64,000 nucleotides of DNA from Harmonia axyridis (Eukaryota; Arthropoda; Insecta; Coleoptera; Coccinellidae): positions 58,298,352-58,362,351 of the forward strand of contig NC_059503.1 of assembly GCF_914767665.1 (NCBI RefSeq). The letters run 5' to 3'. The notes below the pieces were generated by a model, which was not told the origin of the DNA, did not search any database, and was given only the letters and a program-made list of their open reading frames with translations. The position numbers and the translations under genes are program-made. Of this stretch, positions 63,492-64,000 are shown in pieces; the first letter of the stretch is position 1; each line of letters opens with the position of its first letter.

Positions 63492-64000
63492 AAGGATCTC
63501 CATTCGAGATCGATAGAGTGTTAATCGATGTCTACTTCGCTTTCGAAATCAAATTTCGAATCTCATAAACGTCAAGACATCCTGTCGAATATTCTGCCTG
63601 CAAACTTCAAATACAAACTTTGACCTAGCCGAATCCTGTTCAAACCCAACCGGAACAGTCCTCGTCCCTCTTTCACCCCAACCGATATATCAGACACGAC
63701 TCATGGACCGTCTTGAAAACCGTATAACTCAAGAAACGGTGGCTGGACATGCACACAATTACAAGCCAGTGTACACGGTATCGGTGGTCACTTCAAGGCG
63801 CCGTCGTGCGTTGAATAAAGGTCCTAATTTGAATCGGTTCTTGTCCGAACACGGTTCAGGTGTTCGGAACAATCACGGTCGCAAGTTACGTTCCGCTTCC
63901 GAGGGCTGCTGGACGGTGGTCAGATCGGAGTTTCTGGGATTTTTCGCTCACAGTTAGAACGATCGGTCGTTAGGGAATATGCGGGGATCGATGGGCTCGT
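63492..64000. other. No recognised gene; GC-richer end of window
   Basis: The sequence from about 63580 is CpG-rich. An open frame at 63703-63957 (plus, 84 residues) has no family resemblance; it could be part of an exon or regulatory DNA continuing past the window. Confidence 0.35.

Overview
The window looks like gene-poor, AT-rich nuclear DNA of an insect. The repeats are typical of arthropods: mariner/Tc1 and hAT relics, a Penelope-like element, Jockey and CR1/L2-like non-LTR retrotransposons, a tRNA-Thr cluster, and a broken copy of a multicopy insect protein family of unknown function. I see no signs of bacterial organisation. I recognise no single-copy host protein gene; the only host genes I can support are tRNA-Thr(AGU) genes. 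The species and order cannot be decided from the sequence alone.

Layout. 1-9 kb: three copies of a D,D41D mariner-type transposon (one full length at 2854-4154 with a single in-frame stop), a decayed mellifera-like mariner (5560-6811), and two isolated tRNA-Thr genes (8021, 8758). 9-17 kb: a hAT element with 8-bp target duplications and an 87-bp palindrome, several decayed non-LTR reverse transcriptase pieces, and the insect-family pseudogene at 13.2-13.8 kb. 18-26.4 kb: an internally deleted D,D41D copy, a hAT end, an LTR-retrotransposon trace with a tRNA-Lys primer-binding site, then a tandem array of six tRNA-Thr genes (all minus strand, 352-bp period). The fifth gene of the array is split by a full-length Jockey-clade retrotransposon (21307-25864) that has two open reading frames and a 14-bp target duplication starting at the anticodon.

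27-33.4 kb: a TA-flanked transposon with about 430-bp inverted repeats, itself split by a very young Penelope-like composite: an inverted 5'-truncated copy, then about 1-kb direct pseudo-LTRs around an intact 815-residue reverse transcriptase/GIY-YIG protein. 34-42 kb: decayed non-LTR and Tc1 copies. 42-48.6 kb: a CR1/L2-like non-LTR element with intact ORF1 and ORF2, short tandem repeats upstream, and a 764-bp foldback element nearby. 48.8-64 kb: a small truncated non-LTR copy, a hammerhead-ribozyme-like motif, more hAT and mariner-like relics, and several GC-richer stretches without recognisable coding.

Nested insertions give a partial history. The long-inverted-repeat transposon is older than the Penelope composite inside it; the tRNA array was amplified before the Jockey insertion; one hAT miniature element appears to sit in the terminal repeat of a mariner-like relic. 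The apparently intact retroelement proteins (Jockey, Penelope, CR1-like) are the candidates for recent activity.
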